Shown here: piece after piece, positions 8,700-19,700 of the stretch
Numbering within the stretch: position 1 is the first letter of the stretch
How the letters are laid out: each line of letters begins with the position of its first letter
Assembly (NCBI RefSeq): GCF_034274695.1
Contig: NZ_CP128362.1
Coordinates: 2,418,001 to 2,482,000, forward strand
Reading direction: 5' to 3'
Length of the DNA: 64,000 nt
Source: Chitinophaga sp. LS1
GTDB taxonomy: Bacteria; Bacteroidota; Bacteroidia; Chitinophagales; Chitinophagaceae
The notes under the pieces: model-generated
What the model was told of the DNA's origin: nothing
What the model saw: the letters and a program-made list of their open reading frames with translations, nothing else
The model's database searches: none
Translations under genes and position numbers: made by a program

Positions 8700-8763
8700 T
8701 AAACGTAGAAAGAGGTTTTTATTAAACGTAGCAGTAGGTTTTTATAAACGTCGAAGGAGGTTT
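8700..8763. repeat. Three tandem ~22-bp repeats
   Basis: Units begin at 8700, 8723 and 8745 with TAAACGTAG or TAAACGTCG and end in AGGTTT. The third unit runs into the left arm of the hairpin at 8751-8786. Non-coding; function unknown. Confidence 0.75.
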
Positions 8764-8786
8764 GCCATCAGGCAAACCTCCTTCGA
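8751..8786. terminator. 16-bp perfect palindrome with ATCA loop
   Basis: TCGAAGGAGGTTTGCC pairs with GGCAAACCTCCTTCGA. It is the first of two adjacent hairpins between the Bax inhibitor-1 gene and the small secreted gene, both minus strand. There is no long U-tract, so termination is inferred. Confidence 0.7.
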
Positions 8787-8791
8787 CTCCC

Positions 8792-8838
8792 CTGAAAAGA
8801 AAACGCTTTTACCTTCGGCAAAAGCGTTTTCTTTTCAG
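8792..8838. terminator. 19-bp palindrome with GAA-type core, after the BI-1 gene
   Basis: CTGAAAAGAAAACGCTTTT pairs with AAAAGCGTTTTCTTTTCAG; the centre reads GCCGAAGGT on the minus strand. It starts 16 bases past the BI-1 stop. It belongs to the GAA-core palindrome family seen elsewhere in the window. Confidence 0.75.
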
Positions 8839-8853
8839 TTATTTTAGTTCAAA

Positions 8854-9594
8854 CTATCTTCTATTCAACTTAGACAGCAGTCGCAGTATCTCCAGATACA
8901 ACCAAACCAGCACCACCAGCAAACCAAACGCTGCATACCACTCAAACCACTTAGGCATGCCCTGTGCAGCTCCCTGCTCAATCATATCAAAATTCAAAAT
9001 CAGATTCAACGCAGCAATCGCTACCACCACCAATGAAAAGATAATACCAATCATACTACCCTCATGCAGGAAAGGAATATCTACAGAGAACAGACGCAGT
9101 ACCAACGCAATCAGATAAAACACTGCAATACCTGCAGTCGCTGTATACACAATCGCACGGAACTTCTCAGTCGCACGCAGCACACCCAATCTATAAAGCA
9201 CCAGCATTGCGACAGCAGTACCAAAAGTCAGACCTACAGCCTGCAGTACAATACCGTCATACAATGAGGAATACATTGCGGAAATAACACCGAGGAACAA
9301 ACCTTCTGCCAGTGCATAAGCAGGTGACAAATAAGGCGCCCATTCTTTCTTAAAGCTAATAACAATTGCCAGTACAAAACCACCGATACCACCTATCATC
9401 AGGAAAGGAATATAGTTACCCTCTCTTGCGAGGATACCCCATGAGTAAACAGCAGCACAGATCACCAGTGCTAAGAGGAAAGCAGTCTTGTTGGCAGTAC
9501 CCTTTACTGTCATTGAATTGTCCGTGGACTTCAGAGCAGCCTGCTGAAATGTCTTTTCATTCAGGACGGGATTATTGGGTTGGAATAATGCCAT
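8854..9594 (-). CDS. Bax inhibitor-1 / YccA family membrane protein
   Basis: 246-residue integral membrane protein of the Bax inhibitor-1 family with about seven helices, starting near residue 35 (TAFLLALVICAAVYSWGIL). Family features include EGLFLGVISAMYSS and the C-terminal WYAAFGLLVVLVWLYLEILRLL. Relatives act as pH-sensitive calcium leak channels or modulate membrane proteases such as FtsH; which applies here cannot be told. The soluble N-terminus (NPVLNEKTFQQAA) is typical of Bacteroidota members. Transcription is single-gene, ending at the 8792-8838 palindrome. Confidence 0.9.
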   Translation of the reverse strand: MALFQPNNPVLNEKTFQQAALKSTDNSMTVKGTANKTAFLLALVICAAVYSWGILAREGNYIPFLMIGGIGGFVLAIVISFKKEWAPYLSPAYALAEGLFLGVISAMYSSLYDGIVLQAVGLTFGTAVAMLVLYRLGVLRATEKFRAIVYTATAGIAVFYLIALVLRLFSVDIPFLHEGSMIGIIFSLVVVAIAALNLILNFDMIEQGAAQGMPKWFEWYAAFGLLVVLVWLYLEILRLLSKLNRR

Positions 9595-9870
9595 GATGTT
9601 ATAATAATTATTTGTTAGCTAAATTACGATTTTCACTCATAAATATCGTAAACCAATTGCGAATTCCCTGTTAAACTCCGTTACTATTACTAAAAGTTAT
9701 GAGCCATAACTATTAGCTATGCTGGCGGAAAGACAAAGTCTACTGACTTTGTGTACTTTTGTTAAAATTCAGCCTTCCGGAAAGTATATGATTTAAAACA
9801 TGTAAATACTACCCTCCGAATCGTTAAATTTACAGCCTGAAAAAATATCAGTCGTTAAATAAGATCTTAA

Positions 9871-11724
9871 ATGTCAAATACTTCGGTTCAACAGATAGAA
9901 GATGTGGTGATCAAGTTCGCTGGGGATAGTGGTGACGGTATGCAGTTGACGGGAACCCAGTTCTCCAATAATACCGCCCTGGTAGGTAATGACCTCAGCA
10001 CTTTTCCTGACTTCCCGGCCGAAATCCGTGCCCCTCAGGGTACCCTGGCCGGTGTGAGCGGCTTCCAGCTCCACTTCTCCTCCAACCGTATATTTACCCC
10101 TGGTGATGCCTGTGATGTACTGGTGGTTATGAACGCAGCAGCGTTGAAAGCCAACCTCAAATCCCTGAAAAAAGGCGGTATCATCATCGCAAATACTGAC
10201 GGTTTTGATGCAAAAAACCTGCGCCTCGCCAATTACCCAGATGGCGTAAACCCTCTCGAAGACGGTTCCCTGGTGAACTTTCAGCTCCATACCATGGACG
10301 TAACCAAGATGACGCGTGAAGCGCTCAAGGAAAGCACCCTCGGTATGAAAGAGAAGGACAGGGCCAAAAATATGTTCGTGCTTGGATTCCTCTACTGGTT
10401 GTATGACCGTAACCTGGAAAGCACTGAAAACTTCCTCAACGATAAATTCGGAAAGAAACCTGAAATCTTAGATAGTAACCTGAAAGTGCTGAGAGCAGGT
10501 TACAACCTGGGCGATACCGTAGAAGCCTTTACCACCCGCTACCGTGTGGAAAAAGCAAGAATGGAACCCGGTACCTACCGCAGCATTACAGGTAACACCG
10601 CCCTGTCTTACGGCCTCATCGCCGCCAGTCAGAAGGCAAACCTGCCCCTGTTCCTGGGTACTTACCCTATTACACCAGCATCTGATATCCTGCATGAGCT
10701 GAGCCGTTACAAAAACTTCGGCATCCGCACATTCCAGGCAGAAGATGAAATCGCAGGTATCGCTTCCGCAATCGGTGCGTCCTACGGTGGCCACATGGGT
10801 GTAACTACCACCTCCGGCCCGGGTATGGCTCTGAAAGGTGAAGCCATCGGTCTGGCAGTAATGCTGGAAATCCCACTGCTGATCATAAACATTCAGCGTG
10901 GTGGTCCTTCTACAGGGTTACCTACCAAAACTGAACAATCTGACCTTTTACAGGCATATTATGGCCGTAACGGGGAGTGTCCGCTGCCGGTGATCTCCGC
11001 ATCCACACCATCAGACTGTTTTGATGTGGCTTACGAGGCTTTCCGTCTCTCCATCGCACATATGACACCCGTGATCCTGCTGAGTGATGGGTATATAGCA
11101 AATGGTGCTGAGCCATGGCGTTTCCCTAAGTCAGACGACCTGAAACCAATTCAGGTTAAGTTCAAAACAGCACTGGAAGAAGGTGAAGACAGTTATCTCC
11201 CTTATCATCGTGATGAAAACCTGGTGCGCCCCTGGGCAGTACCTGGTACACCTGGTCTGGAACACCGTATCGGTGGTCTGGAAAAACAGAACATCACTGG
11301 TAACGTGAGCTACGATCCTGAAAATCACCAGGTAATGGTGCGCATCCGCCAGGAAAAAGTTGATAAGATCGCAGATCATATTCCTCCTCAGACAATAGAA
11401 CTGGGTCCTGAAAAAGGTAAAGTACTGGTACTGGGCTGGGGTTCTACCTATGGTTCAATCAAGAGTGCCGTACTGGAACTGCTGGCTGAAGGCCACGAAG
11501 TAGCGCATGCTCATATCCGCTACCTGCGCCCGTTCCCTAAAAACCTGGGTGAGATCCTGCATAACTATGATAAAGTATTGATTCCTGAAATCAACAACGG
11601 TCAGCTCATCAAAATCATTCGTGAGCAATTCCTGATCGATGCACAGGGTTATAACAAGATCATGGGTGTGCCTATCACAAAAGGCGAATTGGTGATTAAG
11701 ATCAAGGAGCTGTTGCAGGCATGA
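9871..11724 (+). CDS. korA: 2-oxoacid:ferredoxin oxidoreductase, fused gamma-alpha subunit (KorA type)
   Basis: 617-residue subunit of a 2-oxoacid (probably 2-oxoglutarate) ferredoxin oxidoreductase making acyl-CoA, CO2 and reduced ferredoxin. Residues 10-190 are the gamma domain (KFAGDSGDGMQLTGTQFS); from about residue 235 is the alpha domain (FLGTYPITPASDILHELS, FQAEDEIAGIASAIGASYGG, TTTSGPGMALKGEAIG, IINIQRGGPSTGLPTKTEQSD). The beta subunit (KorB) binds thiamine diphosphate and is needed for activity, yet no korB lies next to it: a terminator and an unrelated gene follow. The partner must be encoded elsewhere. Confidence 0.93.
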   Translation: MSNTSVQQIEDVVIKFAGDSGDGMQLTGTQFSNNTALVGNDLSTFPDFPAEIRAPQGTLAGVSGFQLHFSSNRIFTPGDACDVLVVMNAAALKANLKSLKKGGIIIANTDGFDAKNLRLANYPDGVNPLEDGSLVNFQLHTMDVTKMTREALKESTLGMKEKDRAKNMFVLGFLYWLYDRNLESTENFLNDKFGKKPEILDSNLKVLRAGYNLGDTVEAFTTRYRVEKARMEPGTYRSITGNTALSYGLIAASQKANLPLFLGTYPITPASDILHELSRYKNFGIRTFQAEDEIAGIASAIGASYGGHMGVTTTSGPGMALKGEAIGLAVMLEIPLLIINIQRGGPSTGLPTKTEQSDLLQAYYGRNGECPLPVISASTPSDCFDVAYEAFRLSIAHMTPVILLSDGYIANGAEPWRFPKSDDLKPIQVKFKTALEEGEDSYLPYHRDENLVRPWAVPGTPGLEHRIGGLEKQNITGNVSYDPENHQVMVRIRQEKVDKIADHIPPQTIELGPEKGKVLVLGWGSTYGSIKSAVLELLAEGHEVAHAHIRYLRPFPKNLGEILHNYDKVLIPEINNGQLIKIIREQFLIDAQGYNKIMGVPITKGELVIKIKELLQA

Positions 11725-11753
11725 TAATCAGCTAACTAATATATTGGCAAAAG

Positions 11754-11782
11754 ATCCTGTCCCCCGGGGCAGGATTTTTTTT
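11754..11782 (+). terminator. Terminator of korA
   Basis: TCCTGTCCC pairs with GGGGCAGGA (one G-T wobble) and is followed by eight T, about 30 bases past the korA stop. Confidence 0.88.
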
Positions 11783-11811
11783 GTATATTCATTTATCGCC
11801 AAATGTTTATT

Positions 11812-12393
11812 ATGAAAAGCCTCGTACTGTCTTTATTACTTTCATTCCTGATGCTGGAAATAACCGCACAAACGCATAGCTATGAAATTCGCTATGGTAG
11901 TCATGTGATTGGCAACATTACCGCTGTGCAGAAAGTAGCAGGAACTGTCAGAAAGATTGCCATCCAGAGCAACGTTGATATGAAACCCCTTGCTAAGTTT
12001 AACCTCAATATCGACTGTGATTACGATAACAATATCTTGTTGATTGCCAATGCAAAACGCACTACCGGAAAGGAGGGAGACGATAAGTACAGCATTACTA
12101 AAAGAGATGGAAAGAATTACAGCATCAATCACAATGGGGAACGGTCAGTGTTGAACAATACAGATATCGTACATACGGTAGCGGAGTTATACTTCTTCGA
12201 ACCTCATCATATCACCAGTATATTTTCGGAGCTGCAAGGCGCCTTCCTGCCACTCAGATCATTGGGGAATGGATTATATGAGCTGACCCTGCCAGAGGGC
12301 AAAAAAAACGTGTATAAATACGAAAAAGGCACATTGGTACAAGTAGAAATACCACAGGCATTTGGAAAAGCGCTGGTGGTTAAAATAACTTAG
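11812..12393 (+). CDS. Secreted protein of unknown function (possibly DUF6134-like)
   Basis: About 193 residues with a signal peptide (MKSLVLSLLLSFLMLEITAQ) when started at the second ATG; the first ATG is 9 bases upstream. The mature part reads as a beta-rich domain beginning HSYEIRYGSHVIGNITAVQ and ending ALVVKIT, with many short polar strands and no catalytic motif I recognise. The architecture resembles Bacteroidota proteins named DUF6134, but that assignment is from memory and unverified. Probably periplasmic. It sits alone between the korA terminator and a convergent oxidoreductase gene. Confidence 0.7.
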   Translation: MKSLVLSLLLSFLMLEITAQTHSYEIRYGSHVIGNITAVQKVAGTVRKIAIQSNVDMKPLAKFNLNIDCDYDNNILLIANAKRTTGKEGDDKYSITKRDGKNYSINHNGERSVLNNTDIVHTVAELYFFEPHHITSIFSELQGAFLPLRSLGNGLYELTLPEGKKNVYKYEKGTLVQVEIPQAFGKALVVKIT

Positions 12394-12409
12394 AATGGGT
12401 TTAAATAAG

Positions 12410-12435
12410 CTGAGGATAGCGTGCGCTACCCTCAG
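12410..12435. terminator. Inverted repeat between convergent genes
   Basis: CTGAGGATAGC and GCTACCCTCAG pair with one A-C mismatch around a GTGC loop, 17 bases past the stop of the secreted protein gene. No U-tract is present. Confidence 0.5.
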
Positions 12436-12444
12436 TGATTGTTT

Positions 12445-12545
12445 TAGTCTATAATTCAGTGAATGATTCAGTCTATAACGAGGACAAAGACAGCCTATAA
12501 CCCAGTCAGGGTTTGCGTCTATATCCAGATAAATTTTTAGTCTAT
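12445..12545. repeat. Five degenerate ~23-bp repeats of AGTCTATA
   Basis: The word (A/C)G(T/C)CTATA recurs with its G at 12447, 12471, 12493, 12517 and 12540 (spacing 24, 22, 24, 23). The last copy includes the stop codon of the convergent Gfo/Idh gene. Non-coding and without spacers of constant sequence. Confidence 0.7.
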
Positions 12546-13730
12546 CACCTTTTCTATGATCTGCCCACTCACCTTATCCTTCAGGATCACTTTCTTCGTA
12601 CCATAATGCGTCATTTCTTCCTTGACAAGATAATACTGTGAATCGTATTCCTGCTGAGTAACGTCTTTACCTACATTTTCACGACCTCTCCATATCTCCA
12701 GTTTTACCGGCTCCCACAATTTAGAAGCGGCACTGCGATAAGCGGCATCCAGAATAGCATTCACCACATACCCATCGTAAAACGTTTCCTGTGGTGCACG
12801 TTGCTGCTCCATGGCTGCGAACATATCGGTGAACATGTGATTGTAGCCCAGGTCATTCAGTTCATCGCCTACAGGGAATAACCATCCGCTGTTGCTTTCC
12901 GCTTTTTCAGCTACATAGTCTGCCCCCTTACCGGTGGTGAACATATCAAAACCTGTACGCAGGAAATTGTTGATCCAGATAGTACCTTCTGTACCCATCA
13001 CTTCATCACGCAGGTCCAAACCACCTCTGAAAGTCCAGCTGACCTCAAATTGCCCGATAGCGCCATTTTCATACTTCACTAACCCGATGGCATGGTCTTC
13101 GGCATCGATAGGTTTTACCTGTGTATCGGCCCAGCACATCACCTCTACAGGTTTGATGTCTTTGCCGATAAATGACCGGGCTATTTCCACGCAGTGACAA
13201 CCCAGGTCCAGCATACAACCACCGCCGGCTTGTTCCTTATCCCAGAACCATTCGCTGTGCGGGCCGGGATGTGTTTCTCTGGATTTGGCCCAGAGTATTC
13301 TGCCCAGTGCTCCGTTCTTCACACTATCCAGTGCTTTCAGGAACTTGGGTGTATATACAAGATCTTCGAGATAACCATTGAAGATGCCTGCCTTTTCTAC
13401 TGCTTCCAGCATACGTTTGGCTTCTGCTGCATTACGGCCCAGGGGCTTGGTACAGATCACGCCTTTTTTATGTTTACAACACAGCAACACCGCTGCCTCA
13501 TGGAGATTGTTTGGCAATGCAATACATACTACATCCACGTCAGGATGGGCAATAGATGCCTCCATATCGGTCGTCCAGTGTGCTACCTGGTAGTCTGTTG
13601 CAAACTTTTGTGCACTCTCTTCCCTGCGGGAATAAATACTCACAATCTTATCACGGCTACGCTGCCCCTGTAACGAGTCAGCATAAAATCGGCCTATGAA
13701 GCCTGAGCCTAACATAGAAATACGTTGCAT
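12537..13730 (-). CDS. Gfo/Idh/MocA family oxidoreductase
   Basis: NAD(P)-dependent sugar or polyol dehydrogenase family, about 397 residues from [20 protein letters not shown]. The N-terminal Rossmann fold has GSGFIGRF; the nucleotide-site EKP equivalent appears as [19 protein letters not shown]. The C-terminal alpha/beta domain begins near [16 protein letters not shown] and holds the putative catalytic [15 protein letters not shown]. The longer frame adds 30 residues that overlap the upstream gene, so MQRI at 13730 is preferred; it lies 2 bases after the permease stop. The operon suggests uptake then oxidation of one sugar-like compound. Substrate unknown. Confidence 0.9.
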   Translation of the reverse strand: MQRISMLGSGFIGRFYADSLQGQRSRDKIVSIYSRREESAQKFATDYQVAHWTTDMEASIAHPDVDVVCIALPNNLHEAAVLLCCKHKKGVICTKPLGRNAAEAKRMLEAVEKAGIFNGYLEDLVYTPKFLKALDSVKNGALGRILWAKSRETHPGPHSEWFWDKEQAGGGCMLDLGCHCVEIARSFIGKDIKPVEVMCWADTQVKPIDAEDHAIGLVKYENGAIGQFEVSWTFRGGLDLRDEVMGTEGTIWINNFLRTGFDMFTTGKGADYVAEKAESNSGWLFPVGDELNDLGYNHMFTDMFAAMEQQRAPQETFYDGYVVNAILDAAYRSAASKLWEPVKLEIWRGRENVGKDVTQQEYDSQYYLVKEEMTHYGTKKVILKDKVSGQIIEKVID

Positions 13731-13732
13731 AC

Positions 13733-14959
13733 TTACAGAGCGGTTTTGGTTTGTTTTTCCTTGAATAATACGAGGAAGAGGAAGCATACCACCAGTGCAA
13801 TACCAGCAGGAATGATCCACACCTTACGCCAGAATTCAGCTAAAGGCAGATCCTTGTAATGATCAGAAATGAGACCAGCTACCCAGAAACCGATCAGCAT
13901 ACCTACACCATAGGTAGCAAGCGTGATCAGACCCTGTGCGGCACTCTTATATTTTTCACCTGCCTGTGCATCAGTATAGATCTGACCAGACACGAAGAAG
14001 AAGTCATAACAGATACCATGCAGTGCAATACCGATGATCAGCATAAACAACAGATCATTTGCATCACCATATGCGAACAATACATAACGGATGGCCCATG
14101 CCAGCATACCAGCCATGATCGTCTTTTTGAAACCATATTTCTTGAAGAAGACCGGGATCAGCAGGATCAGGAATGTTTCTGACAACTGACCAATGGTCAT
14201 CATCACCGTTACATGTGGCATTTTCATTTCTTCGAAGAAACGGTGTGCATTCTGGTAATAAAACGCCAGCGGAATACAAATGAGGATAGAAGAAATAAAG
14301 AAAATGAGGAAGTTGCCATTCTTCAATAAGCGGATGGCGTCGAGACCTAAAATTTCACCAATACTTTCTTTCTGGTTTTTGTCTTTTATCGGTGGCGTCT
14401 TTGGCAGACTAAAGCTGTAGAAACCCAGGATCACAGACGCGATACCAGCCATAGCAAAGGTGTTTTTCATGAATCCTGCAGCTACACCAGCTTCACTATC
14501 CCATGCAAAAGCAGAAACCAGCACACCTGCTATAATCCAGCCGATGGTACCGAACATGCGGATCACGGAGAATTCTTTTTCAGGATTTTTCATCTGGCGG
14601 AAAGAAACGGAATTCACCAGTGCGAGTGTGGGCATAAAGAGTACCATGTAAGCAAACACATACGGATAGAATACGCTTACATCTTCGGCACGAAACATCT
14701 GGAACATCAGCACAGCGCCTGCAAGGTGCAGTACGCCAAGGATGCGCTCAGCATTAAAGAACTTATCGGCAATCATACCGATGATAAAAGGAGCGATAAT
14801 AGCGCCGTATGACTGTGTGGAGAATACATTGGCAGTGGCGATACCATCTGCATGAAGGTTCGCACTCAAATATGTTCCTAATGTAACAAACCATGCCCCC
14901 CAGATAAAAAACTCAAGGAACATCATAACGGATAGCCGGATACTGGTACTTGCTTTCAT
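13733..14959 (-). CDS. MFS permease, nucleoside:H+ symporter (NupG-like) family
   Basis: 408-residue major facilitator protein with about twelve helices, beginning [26 protein letters not shown], close to the NupG/XapB/YegT nucleoside permease branch. Family marks include [17 protein letters not shown] between helices 2 and 3 and [19 protein letters not shown]. In Bacteroidota this branch often pairs with Gfo/Idh enzymes in sugar-catabolic operons, which matches the downstream gene separated by two bases. The transported compound could be a nucleoside or a sugar derivative. It is first in the operon. Confidence 0.87.
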   Translation of the reverse strand: MKASTSIRLSVMMFLEFFIWGAWFVTLGTYLSANLHADGIATANVFSTQSYGAIIAPFIIGMIADKFFNAERILGVLHLAGAVLMFQMFRAEDVSVFYPYVFAYMVLFMPTLALVNSVSFRQMKNPEKEFSVIRMFGTIGWIIAGVLVSAFAWDSEAGVAAGFMKNTFAMAGIASVILGFYSFSLPKTPPIKDKNQKESIGEILGLDAIRLLKNGNFLIFFISSILICIPLAFYYQNAHRFFEEMKMPHVTVMMTIGQLSETFLILLIPVFFKKYGFKKTIMAGMLAWAIRYVLFAYGDANDLLFMLIIGIALHGICYDFFFVSGQIYTDAQAGEKYKSAAQGLITLATYGVGMLIGFWVAGLISDHYKDLPLAEFWRKVWIIPAGIALVVCFLFLVLFKEKQTKTAL

Positions 14960-15078
14960 AACGATTTTATACTTAACAATGACGATAACTTTGCCCGTAT
15001 AAGATAAGTAAAATAAAACCGAAATTCCAATAGGGTATGAAAAACGGGCTTTTTAGATAAACACCCGGTCATCTTTAA

Positions 15079-15792
15079 TTATAAAATCCTTTTCGGTAGC
15101 ACCGTAATTTCCGACCCCTCCGCCAGCAAAGCCGATATCGGCTGCTGACTCAGCATAGGCACAAACTCATCTCCATACAATGCAACTGTATCCACCTGAT
15201 AACTATAATCAATCATACTATGCGTTCTCCACTGTGGATGCGTCACCTGGTATTCCCCGGTCTTATCAGCGCCCATATGGGTATATCCCCAGTAATGATC
15301 TGTAATAAATGCTGCTTCGCTACCCGGAGTAATAGGCAATGGCGCCGCATCTGCTTTTGCTGTGAGATGATTCCAGTGGGCACCCACCTTCCATTCATAA
15401 CTCACTTCCAGCTCCTCCTCAGTATGTTTCCATCTATGCCGCATGGCATGTGTGGCATATTTCTCTTTATAAATAGTATTAGCTACAAATGTAATCGCAT
15501 GCTTAGGCACCAGTTCCTTAATAAAAACCACGCCTCTCTTCCATGCCTGCCCATCCTTATACCTCACGTAAAACCGCAGATTCACCTCTTCAAAATGCCT
15601 GTGAAATGGAATTGACAAGCCAAGTACTTTCGTATTTTGAAACATAAACCCCACAAGACTTACATAATGTATGTCATTCCACGTATCCAGTTCGGTGCGA
15701 TAAGGTACATAGCGCTGCAATACAGCCGGATCTGCCTGAAAATTGATCATGAGCAGATTGCGCCATTCTGCTGATAGAAAAGGACTTTGCAT
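15079..15792 (-). CDS. YqjF-like DUF2071 family protein
   Basis: 237 residues of the DUF2071 (YqjF) family, a soluble beta-rich fold of unknown biochemical role. Visible family elements are LSAEWRNLLMINFQADPAVLQRYVP at the start, YVSLVGFMFQNTKVLGLSIPFHRHFEEVNLRFYV, and the C-terminal FITDHYWGYTHMGADKTGEYQVTHP. It follows nth by 3 bases in the same direction and is probably cotranscribed; the link to DNA repair may be coincidental. Confidence 0.85.
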   Translation of the reverse strand: MQSPFLSAEWRNLLMINFQADPAVLQRYVPYRTELDTWNDIHYVSLVGFMFQNTKVLGLSIPFHRHFEEVNLRFYVRYKDGQAWKRGVVFIKELVPKHAITFVANTIYKEKYATHAMRHRWKHTEEELEVSYEWKVGAHWNHLTAKADAAPLPITPGSEAAFITDHYWGYTHMGADKTGEYQVTHPQWRTHSMIDYSYQVDTVALYGDEFVPMLSQQPISALLAEGSEITVLPKRIL

Positions 15793-15795
15793 AGA

Positions 15796-16443
15796 TTATT
15801 GTGCTTTTACCAGCGTCTTGTAGTACTTACAGACAGGCCTGATGCCACATTCCCCACACCTGGGGCTTCTGGCCACGCAGATGTACCGGCCATGCAGAAT
15901 GAGCCAGTGATGAGCGATATGAACTTTCTCTTCAGGAATATATTTCAGCAATTGCAACTCTGTCTGCAAAGGTGTTTTGGCGTTCGTCGTCAACCCGATG
16001 CGTGCCGATACCCGGAACACATGGGTATCAACAGCCATATTAGGCTGATGATGTATAACAGAAGTAATGACATTGGCTGTCTTTCGTCCCACCCCTGGTA
16101 GCTTGACCAGTTCTGATACTGAATCAGGTATCTCCCCATTGAAGTCTTCCATGAGCATCTGTGCCATCCCGATCAGATGTTTCGTCTTGTTATTGGGATA
16201 GCTGATACTGCGGATCAGCGGAAATAGCTCATCAAATGTGGCGTGGCTCAAACTTTCCGCATCCGGGTACTTTTTAAAGATTGCCGGTGTGGTCATATTC
16301 ACCCTTTTATCTGTGCATTGCGCAGACAGGATGACGGCCACCAGTAATTGATAAGGATTATCATAGAGCAGTTCCGTCTCCGCATTAGGAGCATGTTGCT
16401 CAAAATAATTTAATACAAAGGCAAAGCGTTCTTTCTTTGTCAT
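15796..16443 (-). CDS. nth: Endonuclease III (bifunctional DNA glycosylase / AP lyase)
   Basis: Base-excision repair enzyme removing oxidised pyrimidines and cutting the abasic site. The order is typical: ILSAQCTDKRVNMTTPAIF, the helix-hairpin-helix LPGVGRKTANVITS with the catalytic lysine, VDTHVFRVSARIGL with the catalytic aspartate, and the [4Fe-4S] cysteines at the C-terminus with C-x6-C-x2-C-x5-C spacing (CVARSPRCGECGIRPVC). Length 215 is normal. A near-consensus -7 box, TACCTTTA, ends five bases before the ATG (16449-16456 on the plus strand), so the message may be leaderless. Confidence 0.97.
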   Translation of the reverse strand: MTKKERFAFVLNYFEQHAPNAETELLYDNPYQLLVAVILSAQCTDKRVNMTTPAIFKKYPDAESLSHATFDELFPLIRSISYPNNKTKHLIGMAQMLMEDFNGEIPDSVSELVKLPGVGRKTANVITSVIHHQPNMAVDTHVFRVSARIGLTTNAKTPLQTELQLLKYIPEEKVHIAHHWLILHGRYICVARSPRCGECGIRPVCKYYKTLVKAQ

Positions 16444-16498
16444 ACCTGTAAAGGTAGGGCAAAAAAGTTCTCAAAAATGTGAGTGCTGAAAGGGCTCC

Positions 16499-16648
16499 TT
16501 ACTTAGTCGGCTGGGTCTTCTTCGCGTATTCTGCAATCGCTCTGATAGTCTCAGGTCTTGGTGAATAAATAATAGTGTCCAGCGCTTTGCGGGTTTGGTT
16601 CAGGCAGTTTTGTTCTTCGCGGGAAAGTTCAGGATCTTGATTATCCAT
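16499..16648 (-). CDS. Small hypothetical protein (49 residues)
   Basis: I prefer MDNQDPELSREEQNCLN at 16648 as start; a longer frame adds 23 weakly plausible residues. The product is acidic-helical at first (ELSREEQNCLNQTRKALDTI) and ends ETIRAIAEYAKKTQPTK. No family recognised. It stands alone upstream of nth with a 55-base gap. Short length keeps confidence moderate. Confidence 0.5.
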   Translation of the reverse strand: MDNQDPELSREEQNCLNQTRKALDTIIYSPRPETIRAIAEYAKKTQPTK

Positions 16649-16879
16649 TTTGTGCAATTTATTTGCGCTATCAGTTACAGAAAGAAAAGTAGAAAATAGA
16701 TGTGTAGAATTCCCCATGCAAATAAGTTTTAATACAAATGATTAATTCATAACAGTATAACGGAGATTATGCAAAATGTATTGTCAAAATAAACGAAATA
16801 TTTCGAAAGATATGATAAGGAAAGGATGGGCGGTAGAGGAGAAATGCTTGATAAACGAGGATTTGAACAGAAGGGGCTG

Positions 16880-17188
16880 TTATTCTTCCTCAGTGAAGAT
16901 GAAAAGGTCCTCATCGTCCTTTTTCATGAGGTATTTTTCACGGGCAAACTTTTCCAGTTTGTCAGGGCTGGACAATAATTCTTCCTGTTCTTTGCGGGTT
17001 TTAACAATTTCTTCGCTGAAGAAAGCTTTCTGTTCTTCCAGTTTATTCACTTCGGAGGTGAGTTCGTACTGGGAGATGAAGTTTTTGCTATCAATAAATG
17101 CCAGCCATATTACGAATGCCGCTGCTGATACGAAATATTTATTTCGCATATATGCAGGGATCTTTATGGACTTTAATTTAGATAACAT
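16880..17188 (-). CDS. Septum formation initiator family protein (DivIC/FtsB-like)
   Basis: About 102 residues from MLSKLKSIKIPAY. One membrane helix (YFVSAAAFVIWLAFI) is followed by a coiled coil (SQYELTSEVNKLEEQKAFFSEEIVKTRKEQEEL) and the family signature SSPDKLEKFAREKYLMKKDDEDLFIF. In other bacteria FtsB/DivIC joins FtsL and FtsQ to activate septal peptidoglycan synthesis at the divisome. It lies downstream of eno, an arrangement also known from Proteobacteria, though a terminator separates them here. Upstream in-frame codons (to 17272) cross that terminator and are rejected. Confidence 0.88.
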   Translation of the reverse strand: MLSKLKSIKIPAYMRNKYFVSAAAFVIWLAFIDSKNFISQYELTSEVNKLEEQKAFFSEEIVKTRKEQEELLSSPDKLEKFAREKYLMKKDDEDLFIFTEEE

Positions 17189-17222
17189 ATCGGGTGGAAA
17201 GGTACAGAATTCATGCCATACC

Positions 17223-17261
17223 CAAAAAAAATCCGGGTTTTGACGTAAATCAAAACCCGGA
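17223..17261 (-). terminator. Terminator of eno
   Basis: A perfect 12-bp stem (TCCGGGTTTTGA / TCAAAACCCGGA) with a 6-base loop; the A-run at 17224-17231 reads as the U-tract on the minus strand. Confidence 0.88.
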
Positions 17262-17333
17262 ATATTGACCACTAATGAAAACTCGGCAGTTAAAATAAAT
17301 TATTCACTTGCACGAACTCCAATTTGTGAATGA

Positions 17334-19558
<2,225 letters not shown>

Positions 19559-19700
19559 TAGGTTTTTCCGGTTTGGCGGGGCTAAAGTACGGAATTTAAT
19601 AATTTGTATCACCCCATTTTAACCTAACATAAACATAAAATACCTGCGAATGCTTTATATTCACGGGCACATTGTATAATCTAACAACCCGGGATTTAAA

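Noticed and set aside
8700..8763. Short regular repeats considered as CRISPR (also 12445-12545 and 53733-53896)
   Set aside because: Units are contiguous or degenerate with no unique spacers of constant length and no cas genes.
16717..17272. Longer starts for the small protein at 16499 and the DivIC-like protein
   Set aside because: The extensions lack coding character, and the second one runs across the eno terminator.
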